Notes under the pieces: generated by a model
Seen by the model: the letters and a program-made list of their open reading frames with translations, nothing else
Databases searched by the model: none
What the model was told of the DNA's origin: nothing
In this document: positions 25,558 through 33,887 of the stretch, one piece after another
Numbering within the stretch: position 1 is the first letter of the stretch
How the letters are laid out: every line of letters begins with the position of its first letter
NCBI GenBank assembly: GCA_016933395.1
Contig: JAFGBA010000084.1
Coordinates: 1-33,887 of the forward strand
Direction: 5' to 3'
Origin: Sedimentisphaerales bacterium
Lineage (GTDB): Bacteria; Planctomycetota; Phycisphaerae; Sedimentisphaerales; SM23-30
DNA length: 33,887 nt
Translations under genes and position numbers: made by a program

Positions 25558-26778
25558 ATGCCGACGTTTGAATATATTGCGTTGGACGCCCAGGGGCGAT
25601 CCACGAAGGGGAGTGTTACGGCGGAAAGTTCCGCCGCGGCGCGGCGAATGCTGCGCGGTCGGCAACTGCATGCGACGTCGATTAACGCCGTCAGCAGCCT
25701 GGCGCAGGCGGGCGGGATCGAGTTGTCACGGCTTTTCAAGGGGCGTCGTCGGCGGGGAATTCTGGAGTTTACGCGGCAGTTGCAGACCATGATCGGGGCG
25801 GAGGTGCAGTTGACCGAGGCGTTGGGGATTCTTATTGCCCAGACCGATGACAAGCGTTTTGCCCAGGTGTTGCAAAACATTCGTGATGCGGTGGTGTCGG
25901 GTGAGAGTTTCGCCGATGGGTTGCGGGAGTATCCCGGCTGGTTTGATTCCATTTACGTATCCATGATTCGCGTGGGTGAAGTGACGGGCAACCTGCATCG
26001 TTCCCTGGAATTGTTGAGCGCCTATATCGGCAAGCGCCAAAAGCTGGAAGCTCGCGTGAAATCCGCTTTGGCGTATCCGATATTTTTGGCGGCAATGTCG
26101 GTAGTGGTCATTATTGTTTTGATGACATTTATTGTCCCGCGCATTACAAACATGCTGGTGCAAAGCGGAAGACCGCTGCCGGGCATCACCGTTGCTTTAA
26201 TGGGCGTCAGCCATTTTCTGCTTAATTACGGCTGGATTGTGTTGTTGGGGCTTATCGCGGGCATCGGAATGTTGCGGCGCAGTCTGCGGACGCGGACAGG
26301 CCGCATGGCGTTTGATCGCTTATTGCTGAAAATGCCGGTGATAGGTTCATTTTTAAAGCAAAGCGTGGTGGCGCGGTTCGCGACGACGCTGGCGGCATTG
26401 ATTCGTTCGGGAATGCCGATGGCGGATGCTTTACAGGTGGTGGCCGATGTGACCGGCAACAGCATCTTGGCCCAGGCGATTCGTAATGCCCGCGAACGGA
26501 TTATCGCCGGCGCCGATATCGCCACGCCGTTGCGGGAAAGCCACGTAGTCGGGCCGGCCGTGGCGCACATGATTTCCGTTGGCGAGCGAACCGGTGAACT
26601 CGAAAGCATGTTGCTGAATATAGCGGAGAGTCTGGAGGAAAATACCGATTTGGTGGCGCAGCGCATCAGTTCGTTGATAGAACCGGTGATTATCGTGGTG
26701 ATGGCGGCAGTAGTCAGCATTATTATGCTGGGGACGCTGTTGCCGATTCTGCGTATATCTGATGTGGCAGGGATGTAG
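25558..26778 (+). CDS. gspF: Type II secretion inner-membrane platform protein GspF
   Basis: 406 aa; 'MPTFEYIALDAQGRSTKGSVTAESSAAARRMLRGRQL', 'FTRQLQTMIGAEVQLTEAL', 'LIEPVIIVVMAAVVSIIMLGTLLPIL'. Confidence 0.96.
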   Translation: MPTFEYIALDAQGRSTKGSVTAESSAAARRMLRGRQLHATSINAVSSLAQAGGIELSRLFKGRRRRGILEFTRQLQTMIGAEVQLTEALGILIAQTDDKRFAQVLQNIRDAVVSGESFADGLREYPGWFDSIYVSMIRVGEVTGNLHRSLELLSAYIGKRQKLEARVKSALAYPIFLAAMSVVVIIVLMTFIVPRITNMLVQSGRPLPGITVALMGVSHFLLNYGWIVLLGLIAGIGMLRRSLRTRTGRMAFDRLLLKMPVIGSFLKQSVVARFATTLAALIRSGMPMADALQVVADVTGNSILAQAIRNARERIIAGADIATPLRESHVVGPAVAHMISVGERTGELESMLLNIAESLEENTDLVAQRISSLIEPVIIVVMAAVVSIIMLGTLLPILRISDVAGM

Positions 26779-26813
26779 ATGAATTGTTTATAAGAGACTG
26801 GAAGGAGTTGATT

Positions 26814-27278
26814 ATGAATACGGATAAACAAAACAACGTCAGAAGAAGACCTTCCGCGGGTTTTACCTTGTTAGAGCTGATGGTGGTGATCTTGATCATC
26901 GGACTATTGGCGACGGTGGTTACCACGGAAGTTGTCAGTAAAATCGAGAAGGCTCGCGTTGTAAGAGCGAAAGCGGATATAAAACAATTTGAAGATGCGA
27001 TTTTACAGTACAAGATTGACACCGGTCATTATCCGGAAAGCCTCTATGACTTGATTGAGCAACCGGCGGATGAGCCACGTTGGAATCCTGAAGGGTATTT
27101 GAATGTCAATAATATCCCGGCGGATCCATGGGGAGGGGAATATATTTATGTATATCCCGGAGAATACAGCAAGTTCGACATCATCAGTTACGGTCCGGAT
27201 GAGCAGGAAGGCGGCGATGACGATATTTATAATTCCGATGTCGAGGCCGTCAGCAATGAAGGCGAGCCAACGACATAA
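26814..27278 (+). CDS. gspG: Type II secretion major pseudopilin GspG
   Basis: 'SAG|FTLLELMVVILIIGLLATVV', 'ADIKQFEDAILQYKIDTGHYPES', 'PADPWGGEYIYVYPGEYSKFDIISYGPDEQEGGDDDIYN'. Confidence 0.96.
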   Translation: MNTDKQNNVRRRPSAGFTLLELMVVILIIGLLATVVTTEVVSKIEKARVVRAKADIKQFEDAILQYKIDTGHYPESLYDLIEQPADEPRWNPEGYLNVNNIPADPWGGEYIYVYPGEYSKFDIISYGPDEQEGGDDDIYNSDVEAVSNEGEPTT

Positions 27279-27292
27279 TTAGGATAGGGCAA

Positions 27293-27844
27293 ATGAGTAA
27301 CCGTCGTCACGGCCGTGAAGCATACACTCTGATAGAGGCGATGGCCGTTTTAACGTTAATGGCCCTGGTGGTGGGCTTATTGAGTGTGCCGGTGATTAGT
27401 CGCATTCGCCAAGCGCATTTTCTTGACGATGTGGATCGATTCGCACGGACGCTGCGGCGTACGGCCGAACAGGCGGTGCTGACCGGGCAGCCGTATACCA
27501 TCGTTGTCGAAGTTGAGGATGGATATTATACGGTTTATCCCGGCAATGATGAGGACATTTACGATCCGGAAGAAAGCGAAACACTGATAGATGAGCAGAT
27601 TCTGGATAAAAGTTATATCGTGGAAATCGAGACGGATGAAGGCGATCAGTCCTCGTTGAGTGAGCTTTTGCTCAAGGTCGGGCCGAGCGGTTGGCGGAGT
27701 ACGGTGACGATGGCCTTGAAGGATTTGGATGATCGTGATTATTACATTCGTTGCGACCGAGAGACGCCGCGCGTGACAGTATCGATGGAACGGCAGGAAA
27801 TCCCGGAACCCATGATGGACGTGGATATGACCACGCCGTTATAA
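27293..27844 (+). CDS. Pseudopilin GspH-like
   Basis: 'GREA|YTLIEAMAVLTLMALVVGLLSVPVISRI'; position between gspG and GspI-like gene. Confidence 0.8.
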   Translation: MSNRRHGREAYTLIEAMAVLTLMALVVGLLSVPVISRIRQAHFLDDVDRFARTLRRTAEQAVLTGQPYTIVVEVEDGYYTVYPGNDEDIYDPEESETLIDEQILDKSYIVEIETDEGDQSSLSELLLKVGPSGWRSTVTMALKDLDDRDYYIRCDRETPRVTVSMERQEIPEPMMDVDMTTPL

Positions 27845-27889
27845 AAAACGCGGTTTGGTATGAAACCTGGAATAACCGAAGACGGCATC

Positions 27890-28546
27890 ATGAAGCGGGG
27901 GAGGCGTGCGGCGTATACCTTGATAGAGGTTATGACGACGCTGGTGATTATTTCCATCCTGTTCGGCGGCGTACTGGCGGCTTATGAGCGAGTATTGGAT
28001 GCTTTTATTGATGCCGACATGCACGAGCGGGCGATGACCGTCGCCCAGCGGCAAATGGAGCGGCTGATCGCTAGTAGGCAGGAGCCTAACAGTGTGGACT
28101 TGATGGGCGTGGATGAACTTGACCCGGATTTTGAGTGGGAAATGACGCTCAAACGCGAGCCGTTGCCCGGGGCGAAGCCGCCGGTGAGTTTGCCGCAAAC
28201 GGTGATTGTGGCGACGGTAACGGTGACGCAGGTTAACCAGCGGGATTTGGCTTATGAGGATGAGGAGGAAGTGAATACAGAAGGAGTGGAAACGAAGAAA
28301 GTTGAACTGGTGCGATATTTTCCGTGGCTAACGCCGCGGCTGGGCGAAACCATCGCGGTGCCGTTGGGGCCGGAGGTGTTTGAAGAACCGGCCTGGTTGA
28401 TAGAATTGCGCCAGGAATTGGGCCGTGAGCCGACGTTGGACGAAATTATCCGCAAGCTTGGCTTGCCGATGCCCGAAGAACTGGAAGAAATGGAAAGTGA
28501 AATTCCTGAAGAAAGTGATGAAAAGGAACCGTTACAACCTGACTAA
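27890..28546 (+). CDS. Pseudopilin GspI-like
   Basis: ATG at 27890 (ORF opens 27860); 'GRRAA|YTLIEVMTTLVIISILFGGVLAAYERVLDAF'. Confidence 0.8.
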   Translation: MKRGRRAAYTLIEVMTTLVIISILFGGVLAAYERVLDAFIDADMHERAMTVAQRQMERLIASRQEPNSVDLMGVDELDPDFEWEMTLKREPLPGAKPPVSLPQTVIVATVTVTQVNQRDLAYEDEEEVNTEGVETKKVELVRYFPWLTPRLGETIAVPLGPEVFEEPAWLIELRQELGREPTLDEIIRKLGLPMPEELEEMESEIPEESDEKEPLQPD

Positions 28547-29162
28547 TGCACCATCAACGAGGCGTTTTCTTGGTGTAACGTTGTTGGAATTGCTGGTGAC
28601 GCTGCTGATTGTCGCCATGATTCTAACGGCGGTGGTGGGCATTCTCAGCCAGGTGCGCGGGCAAATGTCGCGGCTTGACCTGCGTTTGAGTCGGCGGGCG
28701 GCGCTGCAGCATAGTTTTGACCGGATGTTGAGTGATATTGTGTCCTCCAGCGAGCATCAGGCTCAGTTGCAGGTGGAGACGGCTTCTTTTGGTGAATTGG
28801 CGACCAGCCATTTGATTATCGGTGATGCGGAAAAGAGCAATGAAAACCAGGCCTATCATCGTATTGACTGGGTGGCGGCGCCCCGACTGGAGGAGGAAGA
28901 CTTGGTGCTGTTTCGGAGGGAAATACGCATTTCTGATGAAGATGACGCTGTTTTTGTGCCTTTTTGTGATAATTTATATTCGTTTGAAGTGGATTTGATG
29001 GACACTTCCGGGGAGGCACTGGATGATCCGAACTCTCCCTATGCCATGCTGGAGGTGCGGGCGGGTTTGTTCACCGATGATGACCGATCGGCGGAAAGAG
29101 TGACGATGTTCAGCCGGACGTTTTGCTTAAACCGTTTTCAATATGATCCTCCGGATAAATAA
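28518..29162 (+). CDS. Pseudopilin GspJ-like
   Basis: ATG at 28518 overlapping the previous gene; 'RRFLG|VTLLELLVTLLIVAMILTAVVGILSQVRGQM'. Confidence 0.8.
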   Translation: MKRNRYNLTNAPSTRRFLGVTLLELLVTLLIVAMILTAVVGILSQVRGQMSRLDLRLSRRAALQHSFDRMLSDIVSSSEHQAQLQVETASFGELATSHLIIGDAEKSNENQAYHRIDWVAAPRLEEEDLVLFRREIRISDEDDAVFVPFCDNLYSFEVDLMDTSGEALDDPNSPYAMLEVRAGLFTDDDRSAERVTMFSRTFCLNRFQYDPPDK

Positions 29163-30370
29163 TGCAACAAGACCTTGACATGCGATTTGTTCGGCGCCAT
29201 AACCGTTCCGGCGGTGTGACGCTGCTGTTGACGCTGATGATTCTCGTCGTTCTGGCGACGGTCGTGGTTCAGTTTCAGGCGGACACCATGCTGCATTTGC
29301 GTACGGCGGGTTATCGTCAGCAACGTCTGGAGTGTCAGTATGCGGCGGAATCGGGTGTGATTCTGGGTTCGGCGATTATCAAGCAAAAGTTTTTCGAAGG
29401 CAGCCAGGAACGCGCCTTGAACCTGCAATCATCCGCGGTTGATCCGAATGCATTATTATCGGAATTAACCGAAGATCCGAATGCTTTGCCGGAGACGGAT
29501 GAGTTACTGTTGGAGCAAGCATCATCGCGGCCGAATTTTATGATTGACCGCAAGGAATTTAAAATTGGTCGGGCCGATGTTGTGGTGGAAATCCATGATG
29601 AAAACGCCAAATTTCCGATGGTCTGGTTTTTGTCCACCCCCTATCAGGGGGGGCGTCAGGTTCGTAAATTGGATGATTCGCTGGATATCTGGTCGGAGGC
29701 TGTTGGCGCTAATTATGAGCAATCCTCGCAGGCGCAAAAGTTGCTGGGAAGCCTGGCGGGAAAAGTTAATGTGCCTCGACCAATGATTATTATTGACTTG
29801 TCGAGTAGGGATGAAGATATTCAATCGTCCGGCGATCGTCGAACGCCCGCCAGGAGGCGCTCCACTCGCCGGCGCATGACTTATTCACAACGACTGGAAG
29901 AGGCCAAAAAACGTCATGAAGCCATGGGTGTTTTTGCGGATTTATGGTGTAAGGAAATGTCAGCCAACGAGGATTATGAGGATTTACGTCGTCCCTGCGA
30001 CGATGATGAATATACTCTCAGTAATTACCTGAGTATTTGGGGCGCTGACGCGGTGAATATTAATACGGCTTCGGAAGAGTTGATTTATAGCGTATTCGAG
30101 CCGTTCGGTGTGACAAAGGAGATGGCCCGCGGCATCGTGGAGCGCCGACGGGAAAAACCTTTCACCAATACCGGTGAAATCACTCAGGCGTTGCAACTTG
30201 GCAATCGTAACCTGAGCATCGATTTGAGCCGTTTGTTTGTTACGGAGGCGGATACCTATTCACTGCATGTTACGGCCACGCTGGGACGGGCGCAAGCCCG
30301 GATGCAGGGCGGTCTTTTTAAACACCGGGGACGTATGTATAATTTATCGGTTATTGCAGGAGACGGCTAA
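29162..30370 (+). CDS. gspK: Type II secretion minor pseudopilin GspK
   Basis: 402 aa; 'SGGVTLLLTLMILVVLATVVVQFQADT', 'NINTASEELIYSVFEPFGVTKEMARGIVERRREKPFTNTGEI' (helix-hairpin-helix-like GspK region). Confidence 0.88.
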   Translation: MQQDLDMRFVRRHNRSGGVTLLLTLMILVVLATVVVQFQADTMLHLRTAGYRQQRLECQYAAESGVILGSAIIKQKFFEGSQERALNLQSSAVDPNALLSELTEDPNALPETDELLLEQASSRPNFMIDRKEFKIGRADVVVEIHDENAKFPMVWFLSTPYQGGRQVRKLDDSLDIWSEAVGANYEQSSQAQKLLGSLAGKVNVPRPMIIIDLSSRDEDIQSSGDRRTPARRRSTRRRMTYSQRLEEAKKRHEAMGVFADLWCKEMSANEDYEDLRRPCDDDEYTLSNYLSIWGADAVNINTASEELIYSVFEPFGVTKEMARGIVERRREKPFTNTGEITQALQLGNRNLSIDLSRLFVTEADTYSLHVTATLGRAQARMQGGLFKHRGRMYNLSVIAGDG

Positions 30371-30371
30371 C

Positions 30372-31847
30372 GTGGCGAAACGGGCGTGTGCAGGGATTGT
30401 TTTGACGTCAACACAGGTGACGGCGGCCGTGGTCGAATCTGTGGGGGATGCGGCCGAATTGCGGTTCACTTTGTCAGAGAAGCGCAGCGAGGCAACGTCG
30501 GATGCCTCGTCAGCGATAGCATGGCGGTCGGCGCTGGAACGCCTGGCTGATGAAGTTAAAGCGACGTGCGGCCGATTACCCTCCGCGGTGCTGGCGCTGC
30601 CGGCGCAAATGTATTTCAGTTTGGTGCATCATTCTGAATTTACGGATTTCGGGCGCATTAACGCCACGTTGCGTTTTGATGTGGAGGACAGTTACTGTTT
30701 TGATGCCGAAACGGCGGTGTTTTGTTTTGATCAGTTAAATGCCACGGATAAAGGTTCTGACCTGCTGGTTCATGCCGTAATGCGAGACCGCCTGGAGCCG
30801 TTGTTGGATGAATTGTATCAGGTCGGATTGGACGCCCTTGCTGTTGTGCCGGATATTGACGCCTGGCGGGAATACCTGGTGCGGAAGCTGTTGCCGAAGG
30901 GGGAGGGGCTTTCTCTGGTGCTTGCCTCACATGAAAATATTGTATATGTGTTGGCGCTGGATCATATCGGCCAAATGCGTTTGGGGCGAACACTGCTGGT
31001 GGGAGCGACTGAGAATCCCGCGGCGATTTTAGAGAAGGAATTGCCGCGGATGATAACGGCCCTGTCGGAGGAACAGCAACCTCGTCGTTTGTTATATTGC
31101 GGAGACAGATTGTCCGCCGCGGATATGAATCGATTGGCGAAGACGATCAATATTTCAGCGACATCGCTGGGAAATATCAATTGGCCTCAGGCAATCGCGG
31201 CCGGCGCCGCCATGGCGTGGCTCCATCGGGATGATTTGACTGATTTTCGTGCTGATCGGCTGCCGCCTAAGTCGCTGGTGAAGGGACAAAGCAAGGCATT
31301 GATGGCTCTGGCCGGCGTTGCGGCGATATTGTTTTTCGCGTTGGCGCTGTTGTTTACTTTTCATACGGCCGCTTGCCGAAAGCAAAGCAGCAAGGACCTG
31401 GCGTTGATGGGGAAAACCTGGACAACCGTTTATGGTGACCGTAGAGTGCCCGGGTCCGCCGCGGAAATTGCCAGACAATTATCAAAAGCTCTAAAGGCAA
31501 TTATCAATGAGAGTGATAAACGCGGTGAAAGGAAGGCGCAACAGGCTTCAGCGGTATGTTTGACCTTCATGCTGCGGAATATCAATCGGTTGCCGGATAA
31601 ATTCGATTTACGGATTGATTCCCTGCGAATAAGCGGAGAAAATATCTTTTTCTCCGGTTCGGTGCCGGCCATGAAGGATTGCGATTTATTACAAACGTTG
31701 TTTAATGAGGATCAGTCGGGATTGGTTGTCGATCGTATATCGTTTAAGACCAGCACGGGCGACAAAACCTCCCCCGGCAGCCGCATCAGTTTTGATATGC
31801 GTCTGGTTTTAAAAACCACTGATGAACGGGAGACGAGAAAAAGATGA
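30372..31847 (+). CDS. GspL/PilM-like actin-fold protein
   Basis: GTG start at 30372 two nt after the gspK stop; 'CAGIVLTSTQVTAAVVE', 'LPSAVLALPAQMYFSLVHHSEF', C-terminal TM 'ALMALAGVAAILFFALALLFTF'. Confidence 0.75.
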   Translation: MAKRACAGIVLTSTQVTAAVVESVGDAAELRFTLSEKRSEATSDASSAIAWRSALERLADEVKATCGRLPSAVLALPAQMYFSLVHHSEFTDFGRINATLRFDVEDSYCFDAETAVFCFDQLNATDKGSDLLVHAVMRDRLEPLLDELYQVGLDALAVVPDIDAWREYLVRKLLPKGEGLSLVLASHENIVYVLALDHIGQMRLGRTLLVGATENPAAILEKELPRMITALSEEQQPRRLLYCGDRLSAADMNRLAKTINISATSLGNINWPQAIAAGAAMAWLHRDDLTDFRADRLPPKSLVKGQSKALMALAGVAAILFFALALLFTFHTAACRKQSSKDLALMGKTWTTVYGDRRVPGSAAEIARQLSKALKAIINESDKRGERKAQQASAVCLTFMLRNINRLPDKFDLRIDSLRISGENIFFSGSVPAMKDCDLLQTLFNEDQSGLVVDRISFKTSTGDKTSPGSRISFDMRLVLKTTDERETRKR

Positions 31848-32350
31848 ATTGGGATATCATTCGAACTCCGCGATTTTGGGCGGTGGTGCTGCCGCCGCTT
31901 CTGGCGCTATGGGCTGGCTCTTCGCTGTTTAAAATGCTTGACGCCCGCAAGGAAATACAACAAACCGCCGGCTATCTTGCCGACGTGGAACATACGTCTA
32001 AACTTCTTTTATCCGCCCGTCAGGAAGGTATGGGAGGGAGAAATGGAACGGTGAAAACGGTATTTACACCGGTCACCAGCGCTCTGGAATCGGCGCGTAA
32101 GGCCGGCATTCCCGAAGCGAGGGTATCGCGTGGGGAAAGCTCCCTGTCATCGCAGTCGAAGGATGGAAAAACACAAAACCGTGAAAATTATAATCTGGCG
32201 GGCGTGCGTTTGATGCAACTGGTGACGTTTATCGACCATATTGAAAATGATTACGCGGATGTCAATTGCACCCAGATAAACCTGACGCCAATTCCCGGTG
32301 GCCTGGATAACTGGGATGTTAGTATAGAATTACGTTACCTGGGACAATAG
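31844..32350 (+). CDS. GspM/PilO-like small inner-membrane protein
   Basis: 168 aa; ATGA overlap with upstream gene; N-terminal TM 'FWAVVLPPLLALWAGSSLFKML', coiled segment, ferredoxin-like C-terminus; position at operon end. Confidence 0.6.
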   Translation: MNWDIIRTPRFWAVVLPPLLALWAGSSLFKMLDARKEIQQTAGYLADVEHTSKLLLSARQEGMGGRNGTVKTVFTPVTSALESARKAGIPEARVSRGESSLSSQSKDGKTQNRENYNLAGVRLMQLVTFIDHIENDYADVNCTQINLTPIPGGLDNWDVSIELRYLGQ

Positions 32351-32395
32351 ACGGAGGGATAAAAGGGGGATTTTTTGCTTGCAAAAGCCGGCGAG

Positions 32396-32418
32396 TTGGA
32401 TATGGTGAACATATCTAA
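32396..32418. promoter_or_regulatory. Dyad symmetry upstream of the topoisomerase VI B gene
   Basis: TTGGATATG-GTGAA-CATATCTAA, 9-bp arms with one G-T pair, centred about 47 nt upstream of the ATG at 32454. Confidence 0.4.
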
Positions 32419-32453
32419 CTTGTGCTGTAATAAGGATATAAGGAGGCCACGGA

Positions 32454-33887
32454 ATGGCCGAAACCATTAACGTTTTTCCCCGCCAACTCGGCTTTGCTTT
32501 TGACGCCGAGGAGCAGTCAGATACCCCCATGGCCCAAAGCAAGAAAACAAAAAAAAACACTCCCAAAAGCACTACTCGAAAAACCGGCAAAACGGCCGTT
32601 AAAGAAAAACCAGGCAGGTCGAAATCGTCTTCAAAAACCGAAGTAGTGACATCAAAGGAAACCAAAGTCATCCCTCGGCGTACGGTTCAGGCGTTGAGCG
32701 ATGACCATATCGAAGCCAAGGCCAAAGAGATGGCCGGCGCCCAGCGGGAGATCAGCGTCAGTGAATTTTTCGCCAAAAACCGGCACCTGCTCGGTTTTGA
32801 CAATCCCCGCAAGGCGTTACTTACCGCGGTGAAGGAGGCCGTGGATAATTCGCTGGACGCCTGTGAGGAGGCGCATATCCTGCCCGATCTTGAGATTGCC
32901 ATAAAGCAACTGGCGGAAGACCGCTTTGTTATTAGCGTGCAGGACAACGGGCCGGGTATCATCAAAAATCAAATCCCCAATATATTTGGCCGCTTGTTAT
33001 ACGGCAGTAAATTTCATCGTCTGCGCATGAGTCGCGGCCAGCAGGGCATCGGCATCAGTGCGGCCGGCATGTACGGATTGCTCACGACGGGCAAACCTGT
33101 AAAAATCGTCTCCAAAACCGGCCCGCGCGCCCAGGCGCATTATTATGAATTGCGCATCAACACCAAGGTGAACCGTCCGGAGATCATCAAGGACGAAACT
33201 ATCGAGTGGGACGCCAAAAGCGGCACCAAGGTCGAGATCGAGTTGGAAGGGCGGTTCCAGCGCGGCCGGCAAAGCGTTGATGAATATCTGGCCCAAACCG
33301 CCATCACCAATCCGCACGCCCGCATTCGTTATCTTGCCCCGGACGGACAGGATACGGTTTACGAACGTGCTGACGGCAATGTCGTCGAAGTGCCCAAGGC
33401 CATCAAGCCGCATCCTTACGGCGTTGAACTGGGCGTCTTGATGAAAATGGCCAAGGATACGGCCGCCAAGACCATGACGTCATTCCTCACCGATGAGTTC
33501 AGCCGGGTCAGCGACCGCGTCAGCCAGGAAATCCTCTCCAAGGCCAAACTTTCATCGCGCAAAAATCCGCATCAAATCACCCCCGCCGAAACGGAACATC
33601 TCCATCGCGCCATCAACGAAATTAAAATCATGGCGCCCAGCACCGACTGCATCGTCCCCATCGGAGAGGAGGCCTTGCATAAGAGCCTGCAGCGCGTCGT
33701 GGAAGCGGATTTTTATAAGGTCATCACCCGCCCGCCATCGGTTTATCGCGGCAACCCCTTCCAGATCGAAGTGGCCCTGGCTTACGGCGGTACAACCGGT
33801 GATGCGGAAGACGGCGACGAGGACGATGTCTTCGAAAAGGGCAAAAACGGCGCCAACGGCGACGAACAGCAAACCATGCGCGTCATG
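32454..33887 (+). CDS. top6B: DNA topoisomerase VI subunit B (5' part, truncated by window end)
   Basis: Open frame from ATG 32454 (SD 'aaggagg') to the window end, 478 codons; GHKL motifs 'LTAVKEAVDNSLDACEEAHILPDL', 'VQDNGPGI', 'FGRLLYGSKFHRLRMSRGQQGIGISAAGMYGLLTTGKPVKI', 'RPPSVYRGNPFQIEVALAYGG'. Confidence 0.93.
   Translation, partial: MAETINVFPRQLGFAFDAEEQSDTPMAQSKKTKKNTPKSTTRKTGKTAVKEKPGRSKSSSKTEVVTSKETKVIPRRTVQALSDDHIEAKAKEMAGAQREISVSEFFAKNRHLLGFDNPRKALLTAVKEAVDNSLDACEEAHILPDLEIAIKQLAEDRFVISVQDNGPGIIKNQIPNIFGRLLYGSKFHRLRMSRGQQGIGISAAGMYGLLTTGKPVKIVSKTGPRAQAHYYELRINTKVNRPEIIKDETIEWDAKSGTKVEIELEGRFQRGRQSVDEYLAQTAITNPHARIRYLAPDGQDTVYERADGNVVEVPKAIKPHPYGVELGVLMKMAKDTAAKTMTSFLTDEFSRVSDRVSQEILSKAKLSSRKNPHQITPAETEHLHRAINEIKIMAPSTDCIVPIGEEALHKSLQRVVEADFYKVITRPPSVYRGNPFQIEVALAYGGTTGDAEDGDEDDVFEKGKNGANGDEQQTMRVM

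Noticed and set aside
29880-29890. TTATTCACA, a DnaA-box-like 9-mer in gspK
   Set aside because: A single match to TTATNCACA is about what chance predicts in 34 kb on two strands; no cluster or AT-rich unwinding region nearby.
1-33887. CRISPR arrays, tRNA/rRNA genes, transposases, integrases, toxin-antitoxin or restriction systems
   Set aside because: Looked for in the ORF translations and by eye in intergenic regions; nothing recognisable. Small structured RNAs cannot be excluded without covariance-model searches.

Overview
The 33.9 kb window looks like a bacterial chromosome segment. The host is probably Planctomycetota/Phycisphaerae-like; that is inferred from gene content and was not tested. 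Modules, left to right: (1) the tail of a type II secretion/type IV pilus-like cluster: GspF/PilC-like protein, PilV-like prepilin, a 540-aa PilX-like protein and a PilW-like prepilin. (2) A complete phosphate-starvation locus: phoR and phoB on the minus strand, divergent from pstS-pstC-pstA-pstB-phoU, with 11-bp phased CTTAA repeats (candidate Pho boxes) between them. (3) Pyruvate phosphate dikinase followed by an intrinsic terminator. (4) A tandem pair of DUF4190-like plus pseudopilin-like fusion proteins on the minus strand. (5) A membrane-anchored multiheme cytochrome whose first heme motif is CX3CH. (6) A type II secretion-like operon, C-D-E-F-G-H-I-J-K-L-M in order, with a small antisense lipoprotein gene between C and D. 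(7) The 5' part of an archaeal-type DNA topoisomerase VI subunit B gene, cut by the window end. The most interesting less obvious signals are: a perfect 16-bp parS-like palindrome (TGTTCCACGTGGAACA) inside the gspC-like gene, near a GC-skew polarity flip; a PstA with an insertion of about 260 aa between TM1 and the permease core; a secretin with five N1-like repeats; dispersed AATCTGYG elements placed directly at gene starts; and the DUF4190/pseudopilin fusions. No rRNA, tRNA, CRISPR array, transposase or integrase was recognised.
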